Shown: in pieces, positions 20,534-31,588 of the stretch
Numbering within the stretch: position 1 is the stretch's first letter
Layout: the number at the start of each line of letters is the position of its first letter
From: Episyrphus balteatus
Taxonomy: Eukaryota > Arthropoda > Insecta > Diptera > Syrphidae
Assembly: GCF_945859705.1 (NCBI RefSeq)
Contig: NC_079134.1
Span: forward strand, 84,700,951-84,764,950
Direction: 5' to 3'
DNA: 64,000 bases
Program-made: the position numbers and the translations under genes
Notes under the pieces: generated by a model
Seen by the model: the letters and a program-made list of their open reading frames with translations, nothing else
What the model was told of the DNA's origin: nothing
Databases searched by the model: none

Positions 20534-22516
20534 ATACATACATTTGTATGTATGTGTTACTGATATAATGATATAAACATTAAAAAAAACATGAATGATT
20601 GTTTTTTTACAACCGAACGGGCGCACAGTGTGTCGAGTCCATACAAAGGTTTATCATAAATACTTGCAGCTAAGTTTTTGGAGTTTTAATATCTTTTTTT
20701 GTGTTTTTATGGCAGGAATAGAAAAAAAAAATTACAAATTAACAAATTAAACAACCTATTACTTTTTTTTTTTAGTATAATTTATGAAATTAACATTTAT
20801 TGAAGAAGCTACTTGTGAGCAAAATTATTTTTTTTATTATATATAAACAAAAATATACTTTTCGTAAGGTTTTTGGTGTGCTGAACTGGAATCCGAATTC
20901 TATCATATCACGTTTTTGAAATATTCCCGTTAGAAAATCTGAAATGTCGTTTTTTAACAGTTTTTAAGGTTATGTTCTTGAACGTGGTGATTTATTTTAA
21001 ATAAATTTGTGACAGTTTCTAAAAGAACTAAATGTTTTCTTTTAAAGCCCGTTTAAATCTTTTCAATATCTTTTTTCTACTTTGGGAAATCTTAAGTTCA
21101 AGTCAACTTGTTTTGTTTATCTTCTCTATACAAAAAAATCGTATGTTTATTTGCGTTTCATAGCAAATCTCGAATACTTTTTTGTCAATCGCTTTCAAAT
21201 TTTGAAATAACGTTTAATTTGCATTTTCGTAAATTCTTATATGGGCGAGGTTGGTAAATACGCTATAATACACAGTAGAGCGTGGCCGGGTCAAGTAATT
21301 ACATTAAAAATTTAGTATGCAGAAAAATATAATTTTTTTGTTGTTGAAACAATATTTAAAATATTTTTAATTACATAAACAGCTTTTTGTTACTTGTGTA
21401 TGGCTACAAATTATTAAAAACATCGATTTTTTCATTTTTGTGATCCCCTTGAAGATGTTTCTCAAAAAATGAATTATTTTGAGTACTTGACTCGTGGCAC
21501 ATAAATGTGAATATCTCTGGTAATCGCAAACAGAAGTAGACCAAACTTTGCCAATATTAAGCATAGGCCTAAGGCAAAATAATATAAAAAAATTATCGAT
21601 ATGATTTTATATGTTTTTTTTTTAAATTAAGTTTAAAAATTAATTTTTTTTTTTTGGCCATTCATCAAAGAAATTTTAATAACTCATATATAATTTTATA
21701 AATTTAATTTTTTTTTTGTTATACGTTTTACAACAACACTCAAATAAACAAAATAACATTAACAAAATTTTTCAAACAATTACCAAACGTGAAATATACC
21801 TCTCAAAGATTCCCATAAATTCCTCAAAATATTTTCGATTTCCGAGGTACTCATGTTTCGGAGCTAATTTTGAATACATAACCTGGGTTATTTTCTAAGA
21901 TAAATATGTTTTCATATGAGTTGACACTTCTTAATTATATTTTAATAGCAAAAATATTAATTTTTAACAAAAAAAAAATTGATTTATCATAAGGGGACGA
22001 CACACTGTGGGGCGGCTTGCTTGGCGGTGGGAGCGGACTAAACGACTTTGCGGCCGGCTGGAAGTCGTAATTTTTGTCCAAAAAAAAATATAAAAATACG
22101 ACATTGTAGGTCTGAATGTGGTCTACAAATTTTATGTTAATAATTTTTTCGATATTCATCACCCAAAAATAGATTATGTCAAAAAACAAATGGCATGTCC
22201 TAAATTTTTGACTTTTTTAATCGATATCTCGAAAACGGTTCATGATACACAAAAAATGTGTATGCATGAATTGTAGAACTCGTTAAAAGCTACAAAAAAG
22301 CTGCTTGTAAAATTTTCGCATCTTGTCAGATAGCCGAGTTATTGTCAAAAACCCAAATTTATCCTTTTTTTCAAAATGGCGGAAAAAGCTCAGGAAATCT
22401 TGGTCGAAAACTTGAAGTTAAGCTTTTTTAAGCATCTTCTACAACATATCCAAAATTTAGCTTTCTCGGTCATTTTGCATTTCTAAGCCGTTTTTTTCGA
22501 CATAATGACTGTCCTA
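20534..22516 (-). repeat. Right arm of the long inverted repeat, split by the CACAGTG element
   Basis: 20,534-20,623 and 22,015-22,516 together form the reverse complement of the left arm (6,339-7,365, minus its MITE). The inner end abuts the Gypsy 3' LTR. The outer end is GACATAATGACTGTCCTA. No ORF of interest. Confidence 0.8.
20624..22009 (+). mobile_element. Complete 1,386-bp non-autonomous element, ends CACAGTGTGTCG, 5-bp TSD
   Basis: The terminal inverted repeats are CACAGTGTGTCG and CGACACACTGTG (12 bp). It is flanked by GGGCG at 20,619-20,623 and 22,010-22,014. The matching left arm near 7,270 has a single, uninterrupted copy of that site (CCGCCCGTTCGG in reverse), which proves the borders. 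A 5-bp GC-rich duplication and a CAC heptamer are properties known for Transib; the heptamer equals the V(D)J recombination signal heptamer. The interior is AT-rich without an ORF and contains the shared module from about 20,875. A second copy occupies 1-1122. Confidence 0.88.
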
Positions 22517-23087
22517 CTTCAGTTTCTTAAGACTGGGTTCCCTTTTTCAGGAAAGTCAAATCTCATGTAAAAGCATTTGTGTGTATTAGTGAATGGGTTT
22601 CGCTCTCTCGCCATCGAATTCTCTGGTGTTTTACTCTCAGGATGTTGGTTATGGTTTTCATTCATTGTCTTTTTGTGAGATCGCCATCGCACTCACGCGT
22701 GAGTTACGTTGCTTACTTTGATTCGACAGAGTTATGCTTACTAGTTTTCAGCAGCGAGAAAGTAAAACACGATAATAATTTATTTTAAGACAACCTTTTT
22801 ATTTGCTTCTCCAATCCTAACTAACTTAAACATAATACATACTGTACCAAAGCTTGGCTTGGCTTGGATGAGACCACCTGTCCCAAAGCTTGGCTTGGGT
22901 TCTTATCAGTACACAGCTGATAATACCCAAACGTAATGAGAATGATACTCGCATAGATATACACAGTTCGATGTGTTATAATCCGTCGTTGCTATGCTGT
23001 ATCATCTGTTCGTCTGTTGGCATGCTGGATTATGTGTTGATTCGATATGATGATAATAACTTATAGTCTGGCTGGTACAGTTGTATA
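22517..23087. other. Flank before the triplicated unit; no gene recognised
   Basis: Contains an inexact short repeat with CCAAAGCTTGGCTTGG at about 22,848-22,863 and 22,883-22,900, and ACTCACGCGTGAGT (a 14-bp palindrome) near 22,690. The 69-codon forward frame at 22,579 has no domain. A solo LTR is possible but I see no matching copy. Confidence 0.35.
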
Positions 23088-24432
23088 TGAATATACAAGT
23101 ATTATGTTATATGTAATATAATGTAATATAACTCGTGCGGGGTGACATGCAAATGGATGTAGGTACATAGATCTTTATATGGATATGGTGTTTGTGGACG
23201 AAAACTGGTTTGAAATTCAATATTTTCATGAAAGATTTCTGGAGTGTATACCTATTTATTTTTGAAATGAAAAAGAAACTTATTTCCATGTTGCTGTTGT
23301 GGATGGCACTTGAGTTTTTTGTGTATCAGAGAAATTTTTTGCTTTATAATAATAATTATAGTTGTTCAGCGGAGAAGCAGGTAGAGGATGTGTTATTTGG
23401 GCGCATTGATATAATATACTTCACAGTATCCTTTGTGTAGTTTGTATAAAAATATGAGTAGGTAGATGCGCAGAAGGATTGATTTTCAGGTTCTTGCTCA
23501 CTTTTGAGTTGTTCTTCGTTGAGAAATTTTTTGTCTCGCACACGCGCGTGCCGGCTGACATGGAAATGTATTTACTTACAATATATAGAATGTTTAGGTT
23601 CTTATGTGTATGTTGTTTGAGGATGGACTCGATATCAATCCAATTTACTTTCAAAACCTTTTTAATAAAGATTTTTTTTAAAGTCACCAATGTAATGAAC
23701 TCAGTTCGTAACTGAATCGATTTTGTTTTTTATTTACTTATACCTACCTACATTATTAGGAAACAAAAATAAGGCAGCATTAATAGCTTATAAGTTACTT
23801 TTTTTTAAACCTTGAAATTAATTTTTCAATTAGGTATGTAATCAAAGTTTAGGGAAGTTTTCAAAAATAATTTTCAAGCTCAACACTTTGAAAAACAATG
23901 ATCTATTTTTTCAAATTCAGATAGGCATTAGCTACTTTTTTGCTTCTGTAGACAATGAAAAACAAAAGGACATATTTATATTATATAACCCCGTACGCAC
24001 GCGCGAGTGTAGTATAATAAACAATACAACCCAGAAATCAACCTAAATATGGAAATCAATCATTGTGCACAAGCCCATGTGAAATGTCAATACACATTTT
24101 TACACACAAACAAATGCATACCACATATCTAATCTTTTACCTATATCCCCGCACGAGCGATGTGAATATTACACAATGCAAAGAATTTCGCTGACACAAA
24201 AACCCAAAAGTGTCAACTCGCAAGCGCAGGTGCGATATTATAAACACGAAATGAATTGTTAGGAAAAACCCAAGAGTCAACAAGAACAAAACAACCCTTT
24301 TTGAAAACCAAAGATAATGATCTTGCAAAAAATATCTACTATCTACCTACTCTCTGCATCATCTTCATAATTTCATGAATGATTTCTGCCTGCCTGAGTG
24401 AGGAAATAGGAAACAAAAAAAAAGTATTATGT

Positions 24433-24668
24433 CATGGTATAAAAAGAGAAGGTATGATCATTAGAAAAAACTCAGTATCGAGAACTGTCAAAACTTATGG
24501 CTACTAAAGGTTTTGACAGCCCAGCCCATTGAAATTGTTGTTGTAAACAAATTTGTCTTGGAAATTGTTGTTGCTTTTGACTTTGCCAAATGCCAAACGT
24601 CAAAACCTTATTACCCCATTTTGTAAGATGGCGGCTCTAATGATCATACCTTGTCTTTTTATACCATG
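24433..24668. mobile_element. 236-bp MITE with 9-bp duplication (copy A)
   Basis: The inverted ends are CATGGTATAAAAAG then (A/C)AAGGTATGATCATTAGA, about 34 bp each. It is flanked by GTATTATGT at 24,424-24,432 and 24,669-24,677. A 9-bp duplication is typical of Mutator-like elements. The same insertion is present in tandem copies B and C, so it predates the triplication. Confidence 0.85.
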
Positions 24669-25609
24669 GTATTATGTAAACACAAAAAAAAAAAAAAAAA
24701 CAAAATATAACGAGAAAATGAGAGCGCAAGAGCAAGTTTTTTTTTTCAATAAATAGAAAAGAACAGAAAAAAAGAGTTCATCAGCGCCAGCTTATGCGTG
24801 GCATTCTTTTGAACTAAATTTGCATGTGTGCGTGATCAATGGAATTTTCAAAGTAAAAAAAGCTAAAATAGACACTTTTTCAACAATTTATATTAAAAAT
24901 ACTGTGAGCAAAAATATATATTTTTTTTTTAAACTGATTTGAAATATAATGAAAAAAAAAATAATAAAAATAAATTGTGGATGCTTTGACTGCCCCTTCC
25001 TCAAAAACAGAATGCAAATATTGGTTTATTAAAATCAAATTTTTAGTGTGTAAATAAAAAAAATATTTTTTTTGGCAAACGGGTTGCATGAACAACTTTA
25101 TTAACTTCTCATTAAAAAATACAAAAACATTTTAAAAAATAATCACGCTTTGCCCCACGACTAAAATGCTAAAAAAGTGCATTTTGACACCTTTCCTTCA
25201 AATTAACCGTTCAAACTAACTTCAAATTAAATTTTAAAAATTTTATTGGATTCTCCTAATTTCACTTTATAGTTTTCTTTTTGTTTCATCTAAAAACACT
25301 AATAAACGGTAAAGTTATTCTAAGAAGAGTGAGTAAAAAAACATGAAATTATAACAAATTAACGAAGCTTTTTTTCTAATAAAAAAAAAAAAATCCGTTT
25401 CACGTACTGCATAAAAAAACATTTGATCATTATAAAAAAAAAAAAAAAATAAAAAATATTCGTACATTTATTACCTTTTCAAAAAAGTACGTTTCATAAG
25501 ATTATCTTATAAACTGCAAAAGTTATACAACAATTAGTCAACCATCTTCCATTAAAATGCTATGGAAATCCCCCCCCTTAATACATTTTTAGTTTTTTAA
25601 TCAAATATA

Positions 25610-26165
25610 ATTAAATCGTACTAGGATTTTCATTACGAGTTTTAAAAAAACTCTATTTTTTAAATTATAAGTGTAGTATACCTACATAATTTTTTAATTC
25701 ACTTGCTTTTTAAATATTGTTTCAATCAAATTTCGTGATTAACCGAAACTTTTTATGTTTCTTCAGTTCCATACTTTCTTAATTTTAAGATAAAAACCTT
25801 TAATATCGTATTCATGTTTTCATTTAGAACGAGTTTTAAAAAATAAAAACTCTATTTTTTGAATTAGGTATAAGTGGAGTATACTTCATTTTTTAATTCA
25901 CTTGTTTTTTAAAGATCTTTCAATCAAATTTCGTGATTAAACGAAACTTTTTATTCTTCTTCAGTTTCATGCTTTCTTAGTTTTAACATAAAAACCTTTA
26001 ATATCGTATTCGTGCTTTCATTTAGAACGCGTTTTAAAAAATAAAAACTCTATGTGAATTAGTAGTCTATTATACGTCGTTTATTTTAATTCTCTTGCTT
26101 TATAAATATCGTTTTAATCAAATTTCATGATTAACTGAAACCTTTTATGCTTGTTCAATTTCTAA
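25610..26165 (+). repeat. Three ~190-bp tandem repeats upstream of the zinc-finger exon
   Basis: Diverged copies begin near 25,633, 25,827 and 26,015. They share CGAGTTTTAAAAAA, AAAACTCTAT, TTTAATTCACTTG, TCAATCAAATTTCGTGATTAA and AAAACCTTTAATATCGTATTC. The block is repeated in units B (about 32,525-33,080) and C (about 36,240-36,795). Its position just upstream of the first exon makes it a candidate promoter-proximal repeat; this is inference. Confidence 0.8.
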
Positions 26166-26212
26166 TTTCAATTACATAATTTCAAATATCACTTTTAAAA
26201 CATAATCAATAT

Positions 26213-26788
26213 GGCTTCTTTTTTTTATGTGGTGAGAGACTTAGAGACTTTAAATGTCTTAAGCAACATTTATTTTTTATACATTGTGATCAAGAAATTA
26301 TGCAATTTAATTGTAGGCGATCTTTTCAAATTTTCAAATCATTTCAAAGACATTTTAATAAACATCATATCGCTACTACCGTTGAAGAAAATAATTGTCT
26401 TGAACTTGTTTCCACTCCTCTTTCTCCACCAAATATTGACCCCACACCCATTCGATTAAATTTTTCTATGAAACCTGCAGTTGAAGAGATGACACCAACA
26501 GTTGATAAAGCTATGTCAATTTTTATTGCGTCCTTGTATGAAAATGCACTTCTACCCAGAAATATTGTTCAGAAAGTTATTGATGGCTTCGAAGGTTTTT
26601 TGAATTCCTTAATCTTAGTGGTTGAGAATTGTGTTGAAAGAACTAGCTTAGAGCACTTATTACCTGCTGATGTTTCAGAGTCTTTAGTTGAATCTATCAC
26701 ACCTCAAATCGTTTTTCCTTTAACATTATTTAGAACGGAGCACAAAAGAATGAATTATTTTACTTCGCAAGAGTCTTACTGGAGTTGT
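26213..26788 (+). pseudogene. Zinc-finger first exon, copy A (cut off by hAT)
   Basis: In the frame through 26,300 the protein shows two C2H2-like fingers: FKCLKQHLFFIH and NCRRSFQIFKSFQRHFNKHH. A helical region follows (LNFSMKPAVEEMTPTVDKAM, LYENALLPRNIVQKVIDGFE, then ITPQIVFPLTLFRTEHKRMN). This is the N-terminal layout of a repeated insect gene family whose other parts lie at 37,418-39,849. In copy A the frame runs into a hAT element two codons after TSQESYWSC, so this exon has no continuation. Start codon not resolved; an ATG at 26,211 is in another frame. Confidence 0.6.
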
Positions 26789-27890
26789 CCAGGGGCGGAC
26801 TGGGGGTCAAAGGGCCTCCCGGGACTTTAAGGAAAACGGCCACAAATACATAATTCACTTTTAAAATTTTTAAAAAGAAAAGTTGATATGCAGAAACTGT
26901 TTCTTGATATTAAGTTTTTTTCACGTTTATTGATCTATAATCTGTGAACAGGCGGATCAATTTATTTGAGTGATTGAAAATAAATAAAATGTCAGGGCTA
27001 AGTTATATAACATTCATTTTAAAACGTTAAGTGGGTGTTACTTTCAGTTTAGTCAAAAGAAAATATGTATTCTTTATATATCTAATATAAGGGGTTCATA
27101 TATCAATATATCGAATGTCACTTTTCATAAATGTCCACTTCTTCCAAAAATATGTACAAATACAAATCGAAAAAATCTTTATCTTAATTTGTTTGACTAA
27201 TGTAGCTAGAATGTTATTATTATTATTATTTGATCTCAGCACAACGTTCTAGAATGATATTATAGCCCAGGCAAATTAGTAAATCAAATCGCATTTTTCG
27301 CAGGACTAAATTTTTTTTCGTCGAATGTATTTGGTTGAATGTCCTTATCACAAAAGTCAATTTTTTGGGATGGTAGGATTAGTCCATTGAGTTGTTACAA
27401 AATTTTGGCCTAACCTTGCATTTTGGGTAGGACAAGATTTTTTTGTTTTGATGTGCAGAGAGGGTTACTGTGAGTATACAATCTAGTTTTCGGGGTTGAT
27501 AGCCCTCCTATTTGGCCGCCATCTTGGAAAAAGTGGTGTAAACCGTTTTCTATCGATATCTTGGAAACCGTTAGTCTCACAGAAAAATTATTAAGACTTT
27601 TTTTATTGAGAATTAGTTTCTCTACAATTTTGATTAAGGAACTTTTTTCTGTAAAATTGAAAATAAAGCAGTTATTCTTCAAAATAGATGAAAATTTTCA
27701 AGAAAAAATCTTTGAAGGGTCAGAACTTTTTTTTTAATACTATTTTTGAAAAAAAAAATATTAAGTAAGTTTTTGAAGATAATTTTACTACAAACAATTT
27801 CGTATACTCATTTTTAATTTTGTGTCATCATTAGCTGCTGTAGCAGCCTTATTCCAAGATGTATTTTTACTTGCGATGTAGGTACTATAA

Positions 27891-28200
27891 AGGGTGATTC
27901 AGGAGTAATGTGCCAAAAAGCTGGAGGGTGTAGGTTGGATCGAGACAAGAAAAAAATTATGACGGAGGGGGGGTCTATTCCCCCTCCTTTAGCGGGGAGG
28001 GGCAGATAAAAAAATACTTAATTTGGAAAAAAGTTATTAAAAATCAACGGTTACACCTACAACAACATGTTATACCTTTTTGTAAAGCCAAAAAACCTAG
28101 ACGTTAACAAAAATTTTAAATGTTAAATGTTGTTGTTAAAAATTCGAACGATTATGACTGTTTTTATCCAATTCCTACTATATTAAAAGTCAAACTCTTT
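27891..28200 (+). repeat. Dispersed repeat beginning AGGGTGATTCAGGAGTAAT
   Basis: The consensus includes GCCAAAAAGCTGGAG, GGGGGGTCTATTCCCCCTCC, AGCGGGGAGGGGCAG and AATCAACGGTTACA. Related copies are at 43,954-44,150, 61,200-61,441 (reverse), inside hAT copy 2 (63,250-63,572, reverse), and a trace at 52,710-52,770. The palindromic GGGG...CCCC segment could form a stem. No coding content. Confidence 0.75.
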
Positions 28201-28529
28201 CCTAATTTAAACGATTTTAAAAAATAAATTTATTAAAACTACAAAATAAACATAATGGTTCTTGTAATAGAGCTTTGACATTATGGAAATTGCTGTCCCA
28301 TGGAAAGTTATAGGGGAAAGTTTAGAGTCAGTATGTATTTTGCAGAAGCGTTTTCTCGAAATGAGGTTTTTTGAGTTCTCGCTCTTTTGCACTGAAGGTG
28401 CGATATATCTCGCAAACAAAGCAAAATTTGTATGTATCGCATTTAAAAATTTCCTATAAGAATAATATTTTTTTCATATAAGAATAATATTTTTTTTTAA
28501 ATTCAGAAAAAAATTTGCGTATCTAAACA

Positions 28530-29830
28530 AAATTCGGTGGGCCTTAAAAGATCTATAGAGGGCCTTCATTTACTAAAAGGGCCACAAGCATAATTCTGTG
28601 AACCTTGAAAGATCGAAAGAGGGCCTACATTGACTAAAGGGCCACAAACAAAATTCGGTGGGCCTTCGAAGATCTATAGGGGGCCAACATTTAATGAAAG
28701 GGCAAAAAACAAAATTCGGTGGGCCTTCAAAGATCTATAGAGGGCCTACATTTACTAAAAGGGCCACAAGCATAATTCTGTGAACCTTGAAAGATCGAAA
28801 GAGGGCCTACATTGACTAAAGGGCCACAAACAAAATTCGGTGGGCCTTCAAAGATCTGTAGGGGGCCTACATTTAATGAAAGGGCAACAAACAAAATTCG
28901 GTGGGCCTTCAAAGATCTATAGAGTGCCTACATTTACTAAAAGGGCCACAAGCATAATTCTGTGAACCTTGAAAGATCGAAAGAGGGACTACATTGACTA
29001 AAGGACCACAAACAAAATTCGGTGGGCCTTCAAAGATCTATAGGGGGAATACATTTACTAAAACGGCCACAAACATAATTCTGTGAACCTTGAAAGATCG
29101 AAAGAGGGCCTACATTGACGAAATGACCACAAACAAAATTCGGTGGGCCTTCAAAGATCTATAGAGGGCCTACATTTACTAAAAGGGCCACAAGCATAAT
29201 TCTGTGAACCTTGAAAGATCAAAAGAGGTCCTACATTGACTAAAGGGTCACAAACAAAATTCGGTGGGCCTTCAAAGATCTAAAGGGGGCCTACATTTAC
29301 TAAAACGGCCACAAGCACAATTCTGTGAACCTTGAAAGATCGAAAGAGGGCCTACATTGACGAAAGGACCACAAACAAAATTCGGTGGCCCTTCAAAGAT
29401 CTAAAGGGGGCCTACATTTACTAAAATGGCCACAAGCATAATTCTGTGAACCTTGAAAGATCAAAAGAGGTCCTACATTGACTAAAGGGTCACAAACAAA
29501 ATTCGGTGAGCCTTCAAAGATCTAAAGGGGGCCTACATTTACTAAAACGGCCACAAGCATAATTCTGTGAACCTTGAAAGATAAAAAGAGGTCCTACATT
29601 GACTAAAGGGTCACAAACAAAATTCGGTGGGCCTTCAAAGATCTAAAGGGGGCCTACATTTACTAAAATGGCCACAAGCATAATTCTGTGAACCTTGAAA
29701 GATCGAAAGAGGGCCTACATTGACTAAAGGGCCACAAACAAAATTCGGTGGGCCTTCAAAGATCTATAGGGGGCCTACATTTAATAAAAGGGCCACAAAA
29801 ATAATTCTGTGCACCTCGAAAGATTTATAG
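28530..29830 (+). repeat. Array of ~61-bp units with two alternating types inside hAT
   Basis: About 21 units. Type 1 has AAAATTCGGTGGGCCTTCAA then AGATCTATAGGGGGCCTACA. Type 2 has ATAATTCTGTGAACCTTGAA then AGATCGAAAGAGGGCCTACA. They mostly alternate, giving a 121-bp higher-order period, with some doubled type-1 units (for example 28,832 to 28,893). Reverse-strand open frames are translations of the array and not genes. Confidence 0.9.
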
Positions 29831-31352
29831 GAGGCCACAATATGTTTATATTGACTAGCAACCGAGCATTTTATGAGAAAGTTTTCTTTTACAAAATAGA
29901 ATTTCAAGTGCTTTTAAAAATTTTCTTCTTGCCCGAGGGCCTACCGGGAAAACTCCCGGTTGCCCGGTGGGCCAGTCCGCCCCTGGAGTTGTCTTACTGT
30001 ATTTGAATATACAAGTATTATGTTATATGTAATATAATGTAATATAACTCGTGCGGGGTGACATGCAAATGGATGTAGGTACATAGATCTTTATATGGAT
30101 ATGGTGTTTGTGGACGAAAACTGGTTTGAAATTCAATATTTTCAAGAAAGATTTCTGGAGTGTATACCTATTTATTTTTGAAATGAAAAAGAAACTTATT
30201 TCCATGTTGCTGTTGTGGATGGCACTTGAGTTTTTTGTGTATCAGAGAAATTTTTTGCTTTATAATAATAATTATAGTTGTTCAGCGGAGAAGCAGGTAG
30301 AGGATGTGTTATTTGGGCGCATTGATATAATATACTTCACAGTATCCTTTGTGTAGTTTGTATAAAAATATGAGTAGGTAGATGCGCAGAAGGATTGATT
30401 TTCAGGTTCTTGCTCACTTTTGAGTTGTTCTTCGTTGAGAAATTTTTTGTCTCGCACACGCGCGTGCCGGCTGACATGGAAATGTATTTACTTACAATAT
30501 ATAGAATGTTTAGGTTCTTATGTGTATGTTGTTTGAGGATGGACTCGATATCAATCCAATTTACTTTAAAAACCTTTTTAATAAAGATTTTTTTTAAAGT
30601 CACCAATGTAATGAACTCAGTTCGTAACTGAATCGATTTTGTTTTTTATTTACTTATACCTACCTACATTATTAGGAAACAAAAATAAGGCAGCATTAAT
30701 AACTTATAAGTTACTTTTTTTTAAACCTTGAAATTAATTTTTCAATTAGGTATGTAATCAAAGTTTAGGGAAGTTTTCAAAAATAATTTTCAAGCTCAAC
30801 ACTTTGAAAAACAATGATCTATTTTTTCAAATTCAGATAGGCATTAGCTACTTTTTTGCTTCTGTAGACAATGAAAAACAAAAGGACATATTTATATTAT
30901 ATAACCCCGTACGCACGCGCGAGTGTAGTATAATAAACAATACAACCCAGAAATCAACCTAAATATGGAAATCAATCATTGTGCACAAGCCCATGTGAAA
31001 TGTCAATACACATTTTTACACACAAACAAATGCATACCACATATCTAATCTTTTACCTATATCCCCGCACGAGCGATGTGAATATTACACAATGCAAAGA
31101 ATTTCGCTGACACAAAAAAAAACCCAAAAGTGTCAACTCGCAAGCGCAGGTGCGATATTATAAACACGAAATGAATTGTTAGGAAAAACCCAAGAGTCAA
31201 CAAGAACAAAACAACCCTTTTTGAAAACCAAAGATAATGATCTTGCAAAAAATATCTACTATCTACCTACTCTCTGCATCATCTTCATAATTTCATGAAT
31301 GATTTCTGCCTGCCTGAGTGAGGAAATAGGAAACAAAAAAAAAGTATTATGT

Positions 31353-31588
31353 CATGGTATAAAAAGAGAAGGTATGATCATTAGAAAAAACTCAGTATCG
31401 AGAACTGCCAAAACTTATGGCTACTAAAGGTTTTGACAGCCCAGCCCATTGAAATTGTTGTTGTAAACAAATTTGTCTTGGAAATTGTTGTTGCTTTTGA
31501 CTTTGCCAAATGCCAAACGTCAAAACCTTATTACCCCATTTTGTAAGATGGCGGCTCTAATGATCATACCTTGTCTTTTTATACCATG
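31353..31588. mobile_element. 236-bp MITE (copy B)
   Basis: Paralogous to the insertion at 24,433-24,668, with the same GTATTATGT flanks; duplicated with the unit. Confidence 0.85.

Larger units (their letters stand above)
23088..26788 (+). repeat. Tandem unit, copy A (3.7 kb)
   Basis: First of three direct copies (also 30,004 and 33,716), starting TGAATATACAAGTATTATG and ending TACTGGAGTTGT. It contains a 236-bp MITE, an internal ~190-bp triple repeat and a zinc-finger exon at its end. Copy A differs from B and C at sites where B and C agree (for example ATTTTCATGAAAG here against ATTTTCAAGAAAG), so B and C are the closer pair. The hAT element starts 2 bp after this copy. Short frames in the 5' half are not supported as genes. 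Confidence 0.95.
26790..29985 (+). mobile_element. 3,196-bp non-autonomous hAT element, copy 1
   Basis: The terminal inverted repeats are CAGGGGCGGACTGG and CCAGTCCGCCCCTG. It is flanked by GAGTTGTC at 26,782-26,789 and 29,986-29,993, an 8-bp duplication. CAGGG-type ends with 8-bp duplications are the hAT hallmark. There is no transposase. The interior holds a dispersed repeat (27,891-28,200) and a 1.3-kb array of 61-bp units. The duplicated target spans the junction between tandem units A and B. Confidence 0.93.

Noticed and set aside
20624..20660. A full 12-RSS (heptamer plus nonamer)
   Set aside because: Only five of nine nonamer bases fit at one end and none at the other; in AT-rich DNA this can be chance.
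23107..23715. Overlapping short frames repeated in all three tandem units
   Set aside because: Conservation follows from the recent triplication, not from selection; the diverged relative at 43,110 does not keep the frames.
28530..29830. CRISPR-like array
   Set aside because: Units are contiguous 61-bp repeats without unique spacers, in an animal transposon.
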